From Microcoleaceae cyanobacterium UBA11344 (GTDB taxonomy: Bacteria > Cyanobacteriota > Cyanobacteriia > Cyanobacteriales > Microcoleaceae): DNA of 6,581 nt. The stretch lies in contig DMYK01000012.1 of the NCBI GenBank assembly GCA_003483675.1, positions 2,138 to 8,718 on the forward strand, in the 5' to 3' direction. Position 1 is the first letter of the stretch. Every line of letters starts with the position of its first letter. Shown piece by piece: positions 1 to 5,332 of the stretch. The position numbers were made by a program, and so were the translations under genes. The notes beneath the pieces are model-generated. The model was not told the origin of the DNA. It saw only the letters and a program-made list of their open reading frames with translations, and searched no databases.

Positions 1-2
1 TA

Positions 3-1712
3 CTTGACAATACTAGCGTTATTGGCACTCGTCAAGGTTGGCTCAAATACTTGAAATATTGCGGTGTAGAAATTCAAGATCATACTGTTGTTGAACTTTT
101 CAAATACGGAAATAGCGAGCTATCAATTCCCAAGATCGAGCGGCACAAGGCTGCCATGCTGCGAAACTCTCTTTCTAAACCTTTGCGCCTGGTTTTAGAA
201 GCTGATTTATTTGTTGACGGGGAGACTTTTTTTGATTATGGTTGTGGCTACGGTGGGGATATTAAACATATTGCTGAAGAAGGTTATGCTGCTGCGGGTT
301 GGGACCCTTATTATCAACCAGATAGTCCGCAAATTAGTGCAGATATTGTGAATATTGGTTACGTGATTAATGTGATTGAATCTTTGGGGGAAAGGCGATC
401 AGCTTTGCTGAATGCTTGGGGATTGACTAAAAAATTATTAGTTGTAGCGGCTCAGGTATTGATTGATGATACAGATAGAGGTCAAATTGCTTACGGGGAT
501 GGGGTGATTACTTCTCGCAATACTTTTCAGAAGTATTACGAACAGGAAGAGTTGAAAATTTATATCGATCAAGTTTTGGATGTTGATGCAATTCCTGTGG
601 CTTTGGGGATTTATTTTGTGTTTCGGGATGCAGGGGATGGTGAAGGTTTTCGGGCTTCTCGGTTACGATCGCACTTATTGACGCCCAGAGTTCGATCGCA
701 AGTTAAGCGTTTTGAAGATTACGCGGAAATGCTGGCTCCTCTGATGGCCTTTGTGAGCGATCGTGGCCGCCTTCCCGTCAAAGGCGAATTAGCTGAAGAA
801 GCGGCGATTAAGGGGGAATTTCACAGTTTTAACCGCGCTTGGAGAGTGATTTTGCAAGCTACCGATGCGGATGATTGGGAGACGATCGCCGATAAACGCC
901 GCCAAGATTTGCTAGTATATCTCGCTCTCAACGGTTTGGAGGGCGATCGACCTTCGATGCGCCGACTCCCAGCTCAAATCCGCAATGACATCAAAGGTTT
1001 GTTTGATAATTATCAAAAAGCTTGCACTTTGGCGGATTTAATGCTATATAGTTTGGGCCAAACTCATATTGTGGCTGACTGCTGCGAAGATAGTGCGATC
1101 GGCTACAAACAGCACGGTTCTCTTTCAGTTCACGTCTCTGCGTTAGAAGAACTAGACCCTTTGCTGCGACTCTATGAAGGCTGCGCAAACCGCACAATTG
1201 GTAGACTTGACGGCGCTACAATTATCAAATTTTACGCTCACAAACCTCAGATTTCCTATTTATTTTATCCTGATTTTGATACTAATCCCCATCCAGCATT
1301 GCACAATTCCATGCACATAGATTTGCGCGACCTTTCTGTGAGATATCAGAAATTTTATAATTTATCTAACCCGCCTATTTTAGTGAGAAAAGAAGCTTTT
1401 GTCACCCCTAACTATCCCCATTACGAAAAGTTCGCTAAACTCACTCGTCAAGAAAACAAATTGGGAATTCTTGATAGTTGCGTAGTTAAGAAGCATCAGG
1501 AATGGGTGAAGTGCTTGGAGGAAAATTGTGTCAGAATTAAGGGTCATCGCTTGTTTTGGCGATCGGATGCTGACCCGGAAAAATTGAAAATACTGCAAAC
1601 AACTGCGTCGGAACGTCACTCGCCAAAAATTGAGGTTAATGGGGGAAAGATTGAAGGAACCGCAGAGGGCACAGAGAGCACAGAGGAGGGAAAAGAAGAG
1701 GGAGGGGAATAG
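3..1712 (+). CDS. DNA phosphorothioation-associated putative methyltransferase, 5' partial
   Basis: Putative SAM-dependent methyltransferase of the type annotated beside dnd (DNA phosphorothioation) genes; the family is recognised from memory of its N-terminal half and its substrate is not established. Counting from the TTG at 51 as residue 1, a motif IERHKAAM (29-36) leads into a glycine-rich SAM-binding motif I, FFDYGCGYGGD (60-70), followed by AGWDPYY (82-88), whose Asp would be the acidic motif II residue. No membrane segment or signal peptide is visible. The frame stays open from 51 back to the left edge, with plausible residues (…VIGTRQGWLKYL), so the TTG is probably not the start and the gene is cut by the window. 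The last ~25 codons (Gly/Glu/Thr-rich) are encoded by an intergenic-type repeat and look acquired. No other dnd gene is in the window. Confident it is a real gene; moderately confident of the family. Confidence 0.85.
   Translation, partial: LDNTSVIGTRQGWLKYLKYCGVEIQDHTVVELFKYGNSELSIPKIERHKAAMLRNSLSKPLRLVLEADLFVDGETFFDYGCGYGGDIKHIAEEGYAAAGWDPYYQPDSPQISADIVNIGYVINVIESLGERRSALLNAWGLTKKLLVVAAQVLIDDTDRGQIAYGDGVITSRNTFQKYYEQEELKIYIDQVLDVDAIPVALGIYFVFRDAGDGEGFRASRLRSHLLTPRVRSQVKRFEDYAEMLAPLMAFVSDRGRLPVKGELAEEAAIKGEFHSFNRAWRVILQATDADDWETIADKRRQDLLVYLALNGLEGDRPSMRRLPAQIRNDIKGLFDNYQKACTLADLMLYSLGQTHIVADCCEDSAIGYKQHGSLSVHVSALEELDPLLRLYEGCANRTIGRLDGATIIKFYAHKPQISYLFYPDFDTNPHPALHNSMHIDLRDLSVRYQKFYNLSNPPILVRKEAFVTPNYPHYEKFAKLTRQENKLGILDSCVVKKHQEWVKCLEENCVRIKGHRLFWRSDADPEKLKILQTTASERHSPKIEVNGGKIEGTAEGTESTEEGKEEGGE
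1659..1690. repeat. GCAGAGG/CACAGAG-type cyanobacterial interspersed repeat
   Basis: The stretch contains CGCAGAGGGCACAGAG followed by a second CACAGAGG, a purine-rich sequence I recognise as a common intergenic repeat in filamentous cyanobacteria (recalled, not searched). Here it lies in frame inside the 3' end of the methyltransferase gene and encodes a Gly/Thr/Glu-rich tail. This suggests the original stop codon was upstream and has been lost. Confidence 0.6.
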
Positions 1713-1760
1713 TCATGGAAACGGAGTATGATTTGAGTCAAGGTAAGCGAAGGGTGATCG
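1698..1760 (+). repeat. 63-bp direct repeat, copy A (antitoxin 5' end)
   Basis: By eye this matches 2356-2418 at 58 of 63 positions. The unit covers GAGGGAG(G/A)GGAATAGTC, then an ATG and about 15 codons of an antitoxin beginning METEYD. The two copies lie 658 bp apart and bracket the BrnT-1/antitoxin-1 pair. The left part of the unit supplies the stop codon of the gene upstream of each copy: the methyltransferase here, antitoxin-1 at copy B. Confidence 0.85.
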
Positions 1761-1834
1761 ATCTAACATCACCTAGGAAAACTCGTATTACAATAGAAGC
1801 AGTTAGTGGAAAGAGTGTCTTGAATGGAATTTGA
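1715..1834 (+). pseudogene. Truncated antitoxin (METEYD… stub), copy A
   Basis: A 39-codon reading frame begins METEYDLSQGKRRVI and continues through TSPRKTRITI. This resembles the N-terminus and linker of cyanobacterial BrnA/CopG-like antitoxins, which normally go on into a ribbon-helix-helix domain. Here the similarity stops after about residue 27 and the rest (EAVSGKSVLNGI) looks unrelated; the frame ends at a TGA that overlaps the start of BrnT-1. A purine-rich GGGAGGGGA lies 7 bases before the ATG and could serve as a ribosome binding site, so translation is possible. The DNA-binding domain is absent, so I call it a remnant. A functional short peptide cannot be excluded. Confidence 0.6.
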
Positions 1835-2096
1835 GTGGAATCCCGAAAAAGCAGCACTTAACCTTCAGAAACATAGTGTTTTGTTTACAGAGGCTGCAAC
1901 GGTGTTTAATGATCCATTGTCTACAACCTTTCCCGATCCCGATCATTCTGTCGGCGAGAGCCGCTACGTTATCATAGGTCTATCTCGATTTGGACAGTTG
2001 GTGGTTTCACACACAGATCGAGGAGAAAAGATTCGGATTATCAGTGCTCGGAAAGCCACTCGCCAGGAACAGAGGTTTTATGAAGAGGGAATTTGA
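1824..2096 (+). CDS. brnT: BrnT family toxin (BrnT-1)
   Basis: Type II toxin of the BrnT family, cytoplasmic proteins of about 90 residues with a RelE-like ribonuclease fold that block translation unless bound by an antitoxin. The 90-residue product shows the family pattern in order: FEWNPEKA (3-10), KHS (16-18, normally KHG), F-x-EA-x-x-VF-x-DP (21-31), DPDHS (38-42), ESRYVIIGLS, VSHTDRG (61-67), and the signature RIISARKAT (71-79) followed by the QEQRFYE tail. It looks complete. The start codon lies inside the 3' end of the antitoxin stub (11-nt overlap), so translational coupling is possible. Antitoxin-1 follows directly. Family membership is secure; activity is not shown. Confidence 0.93.
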   Translation: MEFEWNPEKAALNLQKHSVLFTEAATVFNDPLSTTFPDPDHSVGESRYVIIGLSRFGQLVVSHTDRGEKIRIISARKATRQEQRFYEEGI

Positions 2097-2103
2097 GAAC
2101 GAA

Positions 2104-2370
2104 ATGGAAGATGAGCTACGTTCAGAGTATGACTTCTCCAAGCTACAGGGAGGAGTGCGGGGGAAATATGTCGAGCGATACCATTCTGGTACAAACCTCG
2201 TACTTTTAGATCCTGATGTTGCTCAGGCTTTTCCAAATGATAAAGCCGTCAATGAAGCGTTAAGGTTATTGCTCAAAATTGCTCAGCGACAGCAGCCTAA
2301 CAACCCTCCGGCGGGTGAGCTTGGTCGTTACGCCGTCTACGTTACAGGTGATAGCGAGGGAGAGGAATAG
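2104..2370 (+). CDS. Antitoxin partner of BrnT-1 (SEYDFSK…GGVRGKYVE family)
   Basis: Predicted antitoxin of 88 residues, inferred mainly from position: it begins 7 bases after the BrnT-1 stop. The core SEYDFSKLQGGVRGKYVERY, then GTNLVLLDPDVAQAFP and a helical VNEALRLLLKIAQ, matches a family of small cyanobacterial proteins I recognise as common partners of TA toxins; I recall no formal name. It is not the DUF4415 BrnA type. An in-frame ATG at 2080 would add eight residues (MKREFENE) and overlap the toxin end by 17 nt; AGAGG at 2071-2075 could serve it. I prefer 2104 because the family usually starts at M-x-D-E-L-R. The tail after residue ~65 (PNNPPAGELGRYAVYVTGDSEGEE region) seems longer than usual and ends in the 63-bp repeat, so the C-terminus may be rearranged. 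Confidence 0.75.
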   Translation: MEDELRSEYDFSKLQGGVRGKYVERYHSGTNLVLLDPDVAQAFPNDKAVNEALRLLLKIAQRQQPNNPPAGELGRYAVYVTGDSEGEE

Positions 2371-2418
2371 TCATGGAAACGGAGTATGATTTTAGTCAGG
2401 GTAAGCGAGGGGCGATCG
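2356..2418 (+). repeat. 63-bp direct repeat, copy B (antitoxin 5' end)
   Basis: Second copy of the unit at 1698-1760, with five mismatches by eye. It runs from the last codons of antitoxin-1 through a METEYD start and ends within a HIP1 octamer (GCGATCGC at 2412-2419). Similarity to copy A stops at that point, which may mark a recombination breakpoint. Confidence 0.85.
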
Positions 2419-2426
2419 CATTTTAA
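2373..2426 (+). pseudogene. Truncated antitoxin (METEYD… stub), copy B
   Basis: ATG followed by 16 codons, METEYDFSQGKRGAIAF, then TAA. The first 15 residues match the start of the stub at 1715. The frame ends directly after a HIP1 site and no continuation of an antitoxin is seen downstream. It lies two bases after the antitoxin-1 stop and before BrnT-2. It is most simply a broken antitoxin start left by duplication or recombination. Confidence 0.6.
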
Positions 2427-2492
2427 TTCTGCTTGGTGGTCAAATCTTGGTACTTTTGCTCTAAACTTGGCTCATGTGCTAGATTTAAGTTC

Positions 2493-2780
2493 ATGAAGTT
2501 TGAGTGGGACGAGCGTAAAAACCAAAGCAACCTTGCAAAGCATGGGTTTGACTTCGCTGATGCTTTTCGTATCTTCAACCTACCGATGGTTGTCGAATTA
2601 GATGAGCGGGATGATTATGGTGAAGATCGATGTATCGGTATTGGTTTACTTGATGGACGAGTTGTAGTTGTTGTCTACACGGAGCCTGATGAGGAAACAG
2701 TTCGCATTATCTCATTACGAAAGTCACTGTCTTATGAACGCAAACGCTATGAACAATACCTCAAAAACCGACTGGGCTAG
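2493..2780 (+). CDS. brnT: BrnT family toxin (BrnT-2)
   Basis: A 95-residue BrnT-type ribonuclease toxin. Family motifs: MKFEWDERK (1-9), N-x-x-KHG (13-18), F-x-DA-x-x-IF (21-28), the IGIGLLDGRVVVVVYTE strand pair, and RIISLRKSLSYERKRYE (71-87). The usual signature RIISARKAT is changed to RIISLRKSLS, a divergence from the other BrnTs here, but Arg-Ile-Ile-Ser and Arg-Lys are kept. The frame extends upstream to a TTG at 2433, but ATG 2493 fits the family start. The spacer 2427-2492 shows no strong promoter, so it may be expressed from upstream. The 3' end overlaps brnA by 32 nt, typical of co-translated TA pairs. Confidence 0.93.
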   Translation: MKFEWDERKNQSNLAKHGFDFADAFRIFNLPMVVELDERDDYGEDRCIGIGLLDGRVVVVVYTEPDEETVRIISLRKSLSYERKRYEQYLKNRLG

Positions 2781-3027
2781 AATCGACGCAATGAGCGATG
2801 AAGATATCGATACTTCCGATATTCCACCACTATCGGAGGAGTTCTTTGTTAGAGCGCAATTACGAATGCCTCAGTCGGCTATTACTATGCCAGTTCAAGT
2901 CGATCCTGAAACATTTGCTTGGTTTCAGGCACAAGGAGAAACGGCCCAACAGCAAATGTCTGTAGCACTTAGAATTTATGCAGATGCACACAAAACCTAT
3001 CCAGCATTCGTAACAAAGCCAGCATAA
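2749..3027 (+). CDS. brnA: BrnA (DUF4415-type) antitoxin of BrnT-2
   Basis: Antitoxin of 92 residues in the BrnA/DUF4415 family. In such pairs BrnA binds and neutralises BrnT and, with it, represses the shared promoter through a C-terminal ribbon-helix-helix domain. The N-terminal part reads TSKTDWARIDAMSDEDIDTSDIPPL with EEFF, highly typical of the family. The C-terminal part (residues ~43-82) has the DNA-contacting strand SAITMPVQVDPETFAWFQAQG followed by the helix QMSVALRIYADAHK. The preferred start is ATG 2749 (MNNTSK…), matching the family; ATG 2734 would add five residues. The start overlaps BrnT-2 by 32 nt. This is the most canonical BrnTA pair in the window and appears intact. Confidence 0.92.
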   Translation: MNNTSKTDWARIDAMSDEDIDTSDIPPLSEEFFVRAQLRMPQSAITMPVQVDPETFAWFQAQGETAQQQMSVALRIYADAHKTYPAFVTKPA

Positions 3028-3082
3028 CGCTCGGCAGGCTAACATTAAAGCCCCAACCAGCACAGGCTGTGGCAGTAGTTTG

Positions 3083-3140
3083 AAAACGATCGTTTTTTGT
3101 GGATAACGTATTGACATTGTAAATACATTTTACCTATACT
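3083..3140 (+). promoter_or_regulatory. Sigma70-type promoter with palindromes, upstream of BrnT-3
   Basis: A consensus -35 TTGACA (3111-3116) and a near-consensus -10 TATACT (3135-3140) are separated by 18 bases, about 22 bases upstream of the BrnT-3 start. Between them lies a GTAAA/TTTAC inverted repeat (3119-3123 and 3129-3133). A perfect 14-base palindrome AAAACGATCGTTTT (3083-3096) lies just upstream, followed by further T residues. Either palindrome could be an operator for an autoregulating antitoxin, as is usual in TA operons. The upstream one could instead help end transcription of the brnTA-2 pair. Promoter call is good; operator roles are inference. Confidence 0.7.
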
Positions 3141-3162
3141 AGGGAGCATTAATGTATACTTC

Positions 3163-3420
3163 GTGCTCAATGGCATTACCTTTATATGGGACGACGGAAA
3201 AGCGCTGATCAATCCCACAAATCCTGATGGAGTTACTTTTCAACAAGCTGCTGAATCCTTCTTTGACCCATTTCTAGTTGTCGTTGATGCCAGCCGCAAT
3301 GAGGAAGCGCGTGATGCTGTGATTGGGCTAGATAGTCGGTGGAATCTATTGTATGTGGTTCACATTGAGCGTGAAGAGAATGTCATTCGGATTATTTCAG
3401 CACGTAAAGCAACTCGTTAG
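3163..3420 (+). CDS. brnT: BrnT family toxin (BrnT-3), C-terminally truncated, probably decaying
   Basis: An 85-residue BrnT-type protein with ITFIWDDGKA (5-14), DGVTFQQAAESFFDPF (22-37), the variant VVVDASRNEEARDAVIGLD (39-57), LLYVVHIERE (62-71) and the signature RIISARKATR (76-85). Two defects are visible. Where the other three BrnTs have KH(G/S), this one has PTNPDG, so the family Lys-His is missing. The frame also ends at TAG (3418-3420) right after KATR, while the next codons in the same frame read ERAEYEG before a TGA at 3442, exactly the normal tail KATRQERAEYEG. A single CAG-to-TAG change would explain it. The start is GTG at 3163 (no ATG in frame nearby). It may be inactive, or be kept as a weakened toxin. 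Confidence 0.85.
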   Translation: MLNGITFIWDDGKALINPTNPDGVTFQQAAESFFDPFLVVVDASRNEEARDAVIGLDSRWNLLYVVHIEREENVIRIISARKATR

Positions 3421-3433
3421 GAGAGGGCAGAGT

Positions 3434-3727
3434 ATGAAGGTTGAAGCATTAAAGCAGCGATTAGACCGAAACCGTCCAATGACTAGCGTAACGCTCTGTA
3501 TGCCCGAAGATGTTGTGGAAGATCTAAAGAAAGTTGCACCATTGTTGGGTTTTTCGGGTTATCAGCCATTAATTCGTGCTTATATCGGTCAAGGTTTGCG
3601 CGTTGATTTAGAACGATTTGAGAGCGAGATAGTGACAGCCTTAGTAGCAAGTTTGAAGCGTCGAGGTGTTAGCGATGCAGTGATTAATGAGGCATTAAAC
3701 GAAGTCGTTCATGCTAAATCCTGTTAA
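3434..3727 (+). CDS. Ribbon-helix-helix (CopG-like) antitoxin partner of BrnT-3
   Basis: Predicted antitoxin of 97 residues. Residues ~16-52 (MTSVTLCMPEDVVEDLKKVAP followed by LLGFSGYQPLIRAYIGQGL) form a strand-helix-helix pattern like CopG/MetJ-type DNA-binding antitoxins. A long charged helical tail follows, ending HAKSC. GGAGAGGG (3420-3427) lies 6 bases before ATG 3434 as a good ribosome binding site. The ancestral, untruncated BrnT-3 frame would have overlapped this start by 11 nt, the usual TA arrangement. This antitoxin is intact although its toxin is damaged, consistent with toxin loss coming first. The exact family name is uncertain. Confidence 0.82.
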   Translation: MKVEALKQRLDRNRPMTSVTLCMPEDVVEDLKKVAPLLGFSGYQPLIRAYIGQGLRVDLERFESEIVTALVASLKRRGVSDAVINEALNEVVHAKSC

Positions 3728-3744
3728 TTGTGTCTAGCAGTAAC

Positions 3745-3858
3745 GGAGGACACGGCAATGCCCTTGGACTACCCCAAAACGATCGTAGGAGGACACGGCA
3801 ATGCCGTTTCCCTACCCCAAAATAATTGTAGGGACACGGCAATGCCGTGTCCTTACCC
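3745..3858. repeat. Three palindromic GGACACGGCAATGCC repeats, probable bidirectional terminator
   Basis: Three near-tandem copies of a ~31-34 base element lie at 3745-3775, 3785-3818 and 3828-3858, each containing GGACACGGCAATGCC and ending in a CC(C)TACCC/TTACCC-like edge. The third is a perfect inverted repeat: GGACACGGCA (3832-3841), a central A, then TGCCGTGTCC (3843-3852). Copies 1 and 2 have decayed right arms. The spacers share CCCCAAAA. The array sits between convergent genes, so transcripts from both sides would fold here; acting as a terminator is inference. Similar palindromes are common between cyanobacterial genes. Confidence 0.8.
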
Positions 3859-3864
3859 GTAGCA

Positions 3865-5037
3865 TCAAGCAAACTTAATTTTCAAATAATCATCCTCCAT
3901 CTTCGCCCCCGAAGGTTGTAGCGCCGCTAAAGCCTGTGGCAAAACCATATTGCGGCGGTGATTCCCGATCCGAACATTCAACTCATCTCCTGTTTTGCTC
4001 AACTGAATCTGATCCTTAGCAATTCCCGGCAAGTACAGTTCTAGAACATATTGATTATTGTCCTGAACAATCCTAATCGTATTTTCTTTGTAATATATTT
4101 GACTAGGATCTTCGTCTTTGTAAAGCGTTTCTTTCAATCGCTCCAAAGCTGGCAAACCGCACATTTCTTCGGAATAAAGCGGCACTTCTTTCACGGGCAA
4201 TGGTCTAAAATTCTCGTGAATTTCCTGACGATACTGCTCCTGGCTTTCTTTCCACCGTTTGAAAAATGGGTCAGTTACTTCTTCGGGAATAATGCGATTT
4301 GCTACTATTAAATCTGTGGCTACATTGTACAAACTCAAATAGGCATGAGCGCGCAGAGACTCTTTAATTACCATTTTTTCGGGATTAGTAACTAACCTTA
4401 CCGAAGTGACAGTATTGTCAGTTAAAATCTTTTCCAAAGCCTCAATTTGTTCGTAGAATTCATAAGGTGCATCCATCACCTCTTTGTCTGGCAAAGAAAA
4501 ACCCGCAATTGGTCTAAAAATAGGTTCAACTAAAGGTCGAAGGGCGGCGGATATGCCTTGCAGTGGCTTGTAAAATTTTCTCATGTACCAGCCGCCAACT
4601 TCCGGCAAACTTAGCAGTCTCAATGCTGTTCCAGTCGGAGCAGAATCGATAATTAAAACATCAAATTCGCCTTCATCGTAATGCCGCTTCATTCGCACTA
4701 AACCGAAGATTTCATCCATTCCTGGAAGTATGGCTAATTCTTCAGCTTGAACGCCGTCGAGTCCCTGGGCGCGCAAAACTTGAGTAATGTAGCGCTTAAC
4801 GGCTCCCCAATTGCCTTCTAATTCCCTGAGAGCGTCTAATTCTGCTCCCCACAAGTTCGGTTTCACCAGTCGGGAATCGTGGCCGAGTTCCATGTCGAAG
4901 CTGTCGGCTAGGGAGTGGGCGGGATCTGTGCTCAGCACTAGGGTTTTGTATCCCAATTCGGCACATCGGAGCCCAGTGGCGGCGGCTACGGAGGTTTTAC
5001 CGACGCCGCCTTTTCCGGTCATTAATATTAAGCGCAT
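3865..5037 (-). CDS. get3d: Get3/ArsA-family ATPase with C-terminal alpha-crystallin domain (Get3d type)
   Basis: A 390-residue P-loop ATPase of the TRC40/GET3/ArsA family. It has the deviant Walker A GKGGVGKT (8-15), switch I DPAHSLAD (38-45), LPGMDE (104-109) and switch II/Walker [12 protein letters not shown] (126-136). Residues ~319-390 form a small alpha-crystallin (HSP20-like) domain with LELYLPGI and a final YLKIKF strand. This fusion matches Get3d, described in cyanobacteria and plastids, rather than a true arsenite pump ATPase: it is a single ATPase half, no ArsB or ArsR is nearby, and no CxxC zinc motif is seen. Get3 relatives bind hydrophobic segments of client proteins in the cytosol; clients of Get3d are not settled. 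ATG is at 5035-5037, with no strong Shine-Dalgarno upstream. It looks intact and vertically inherited, unlike its TA neighbours. Confidence 0.93.
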   Translation of the reverse strand: MRLILMTGKGGVGKTSVAAATGLRCAELGYKTLVLSTDPAHSLADSFDMELGHDSRLVKPNLWGAELDALRELEGNWGAVKRYITQVLRAQGLDGVQAEELAILPGMDEIFGLVRMKRHYDEGEFDVLIIDSAPTGTALRLLSLPEVGGWYMRKFYKPLQGISAALRPLVEPIFRPIAGFSLPDKEVMDAPYEFYEQIEALEKILTDNTVTSVRLVTNPEKMVIKESLRAHAYLSLYNVATDLIVANRIIPEEVTDPFFKRWKESQEQYRQEIHENFRPLPVKEVPLYSEEMCGLPALERLKETLYKDEDPSQIYYKENTIRIVQDNNQYVLELYLPGIAKDQIQLSKTGDELNVRIGNHRRNMVLPQALAALQPSGAKMEDDYLKIKFA

Positions 5038-5200
5038 TGATTGTTTAGCTCGCCTGAAAGTTCTTTACTCCTATATTGTAACGTTATGTAACAGAGATTA
5101 ATTTAGTGGGGCAATGAATTTTGGCGATCGCGCCTAGGAGAAAGCTGATTTCCTGTGATGCACGAAATTGATGCGATGTCAATAGATGGTTGGGTTGAGA

Positions 5201-5267
5201 GGGCGATCGCACTTAATTTGTAGGTGTTCAAAAAGGGCGATCGCACTTAATGCTTGTTCAATAAAAG
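5201..5267. repeat. Imperfect tandem repeat, 34-bp unit with HIP1 site
   Basis: The 17-base string GGGCGATCGCACTTAAT occurs at 5201-5217 and again at 5235-5251. The following part is also similar (TGTTCAAAAA versus TGTTCAATAAAA), giving a ~34-base unit repeated about twice. Each unit carries one GCGATCGC. The second copy provides the TTGTTC that serves as a candidate -35 box for the downstream gene. Confidence 0.8.
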
Positions 5268-5282
5268 GCGACATGATATAAT
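5254..5282 (+). promoter_or_regulatory. Promoter of the DUF433 antitoxin gene
   Basis: A perfect -10 box TATAAT (5277-5282) is preceded by TG at 5274-5275 (extended -10, TGATATAAT). Seventeen bases upstream of the box lies TTGTTC (5254-5259), a partial -35. The start codon is 50 bases downstream. This is one of the two best promoters in the window. Confidence 0.7.
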
Positions 5283-5332
5283 ATCAATTAGCAACTCAAT
5301 TTCCACCAACTTTAAAATAAAAGTATTCGCCC

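Larger units (their letters stand above)
5038..5332. other. Intergenic region between divergent get3d and DUF433 genes
   Basis: No convincing gene in this 295-bp stretch. It contains the upstream regions of both divergent genes, three HIP1 octamers (5124-5131, 5203-5210, 5237-5244) and a short tandem repeat. On the minus strand ahead of get3d, a TACAAT (5075-5080 as ATTGTA on the plus strand) could be a -10 box, without a clear -35. The rightward promoter is listed separately. Confidence 0.7.

Noticed and set aside
991..1197. Minus-strand open frame of 68 codons inside the methyltransferase gene
   Set aside because: It lies wholly within a well-supported gene on the other strand and resembles no family; treated as a shadow. 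The same holds for the frame at 1380-1619.
2860..3117. Minus-strand open frame opposite brnA and the downstream spacer
   Set aside because: Cysteine-rich low-quality translation antisense to the clear DUF4415 antitoxin; no family resemblance.
3745..3858. Possible CRISPR array
   Set aside because: Only three imperfect palindromic copies, spacers of about 10 bases that resemble each other (CCCCAAAA), and no cas genes; an interspersed palindrome cluster fits better.
4051..4311. Plus-strand open frames inside the get3d gene (also 4811-5101)
   Set aside because: They are antisense to a clear ATPase gene and encode no recognisable protein.
3865..5037. Arsenite-pump ATPase ArsA as the function
   Set aside because: Single ATPase half with a C-terminal alpha-crystallin domain and no ars genes nearby; the Get3d architecture fits better.
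5078..5092. GTAACGTTATGTAAC as an NtcA-type site ahead of get3d
   Set aside because: The NtcA consensus is GTA-N8-TAC; here the right half reads TAA, and the sequence is a GTAAC direct repeat rather than a proper palindrome. Not supported.
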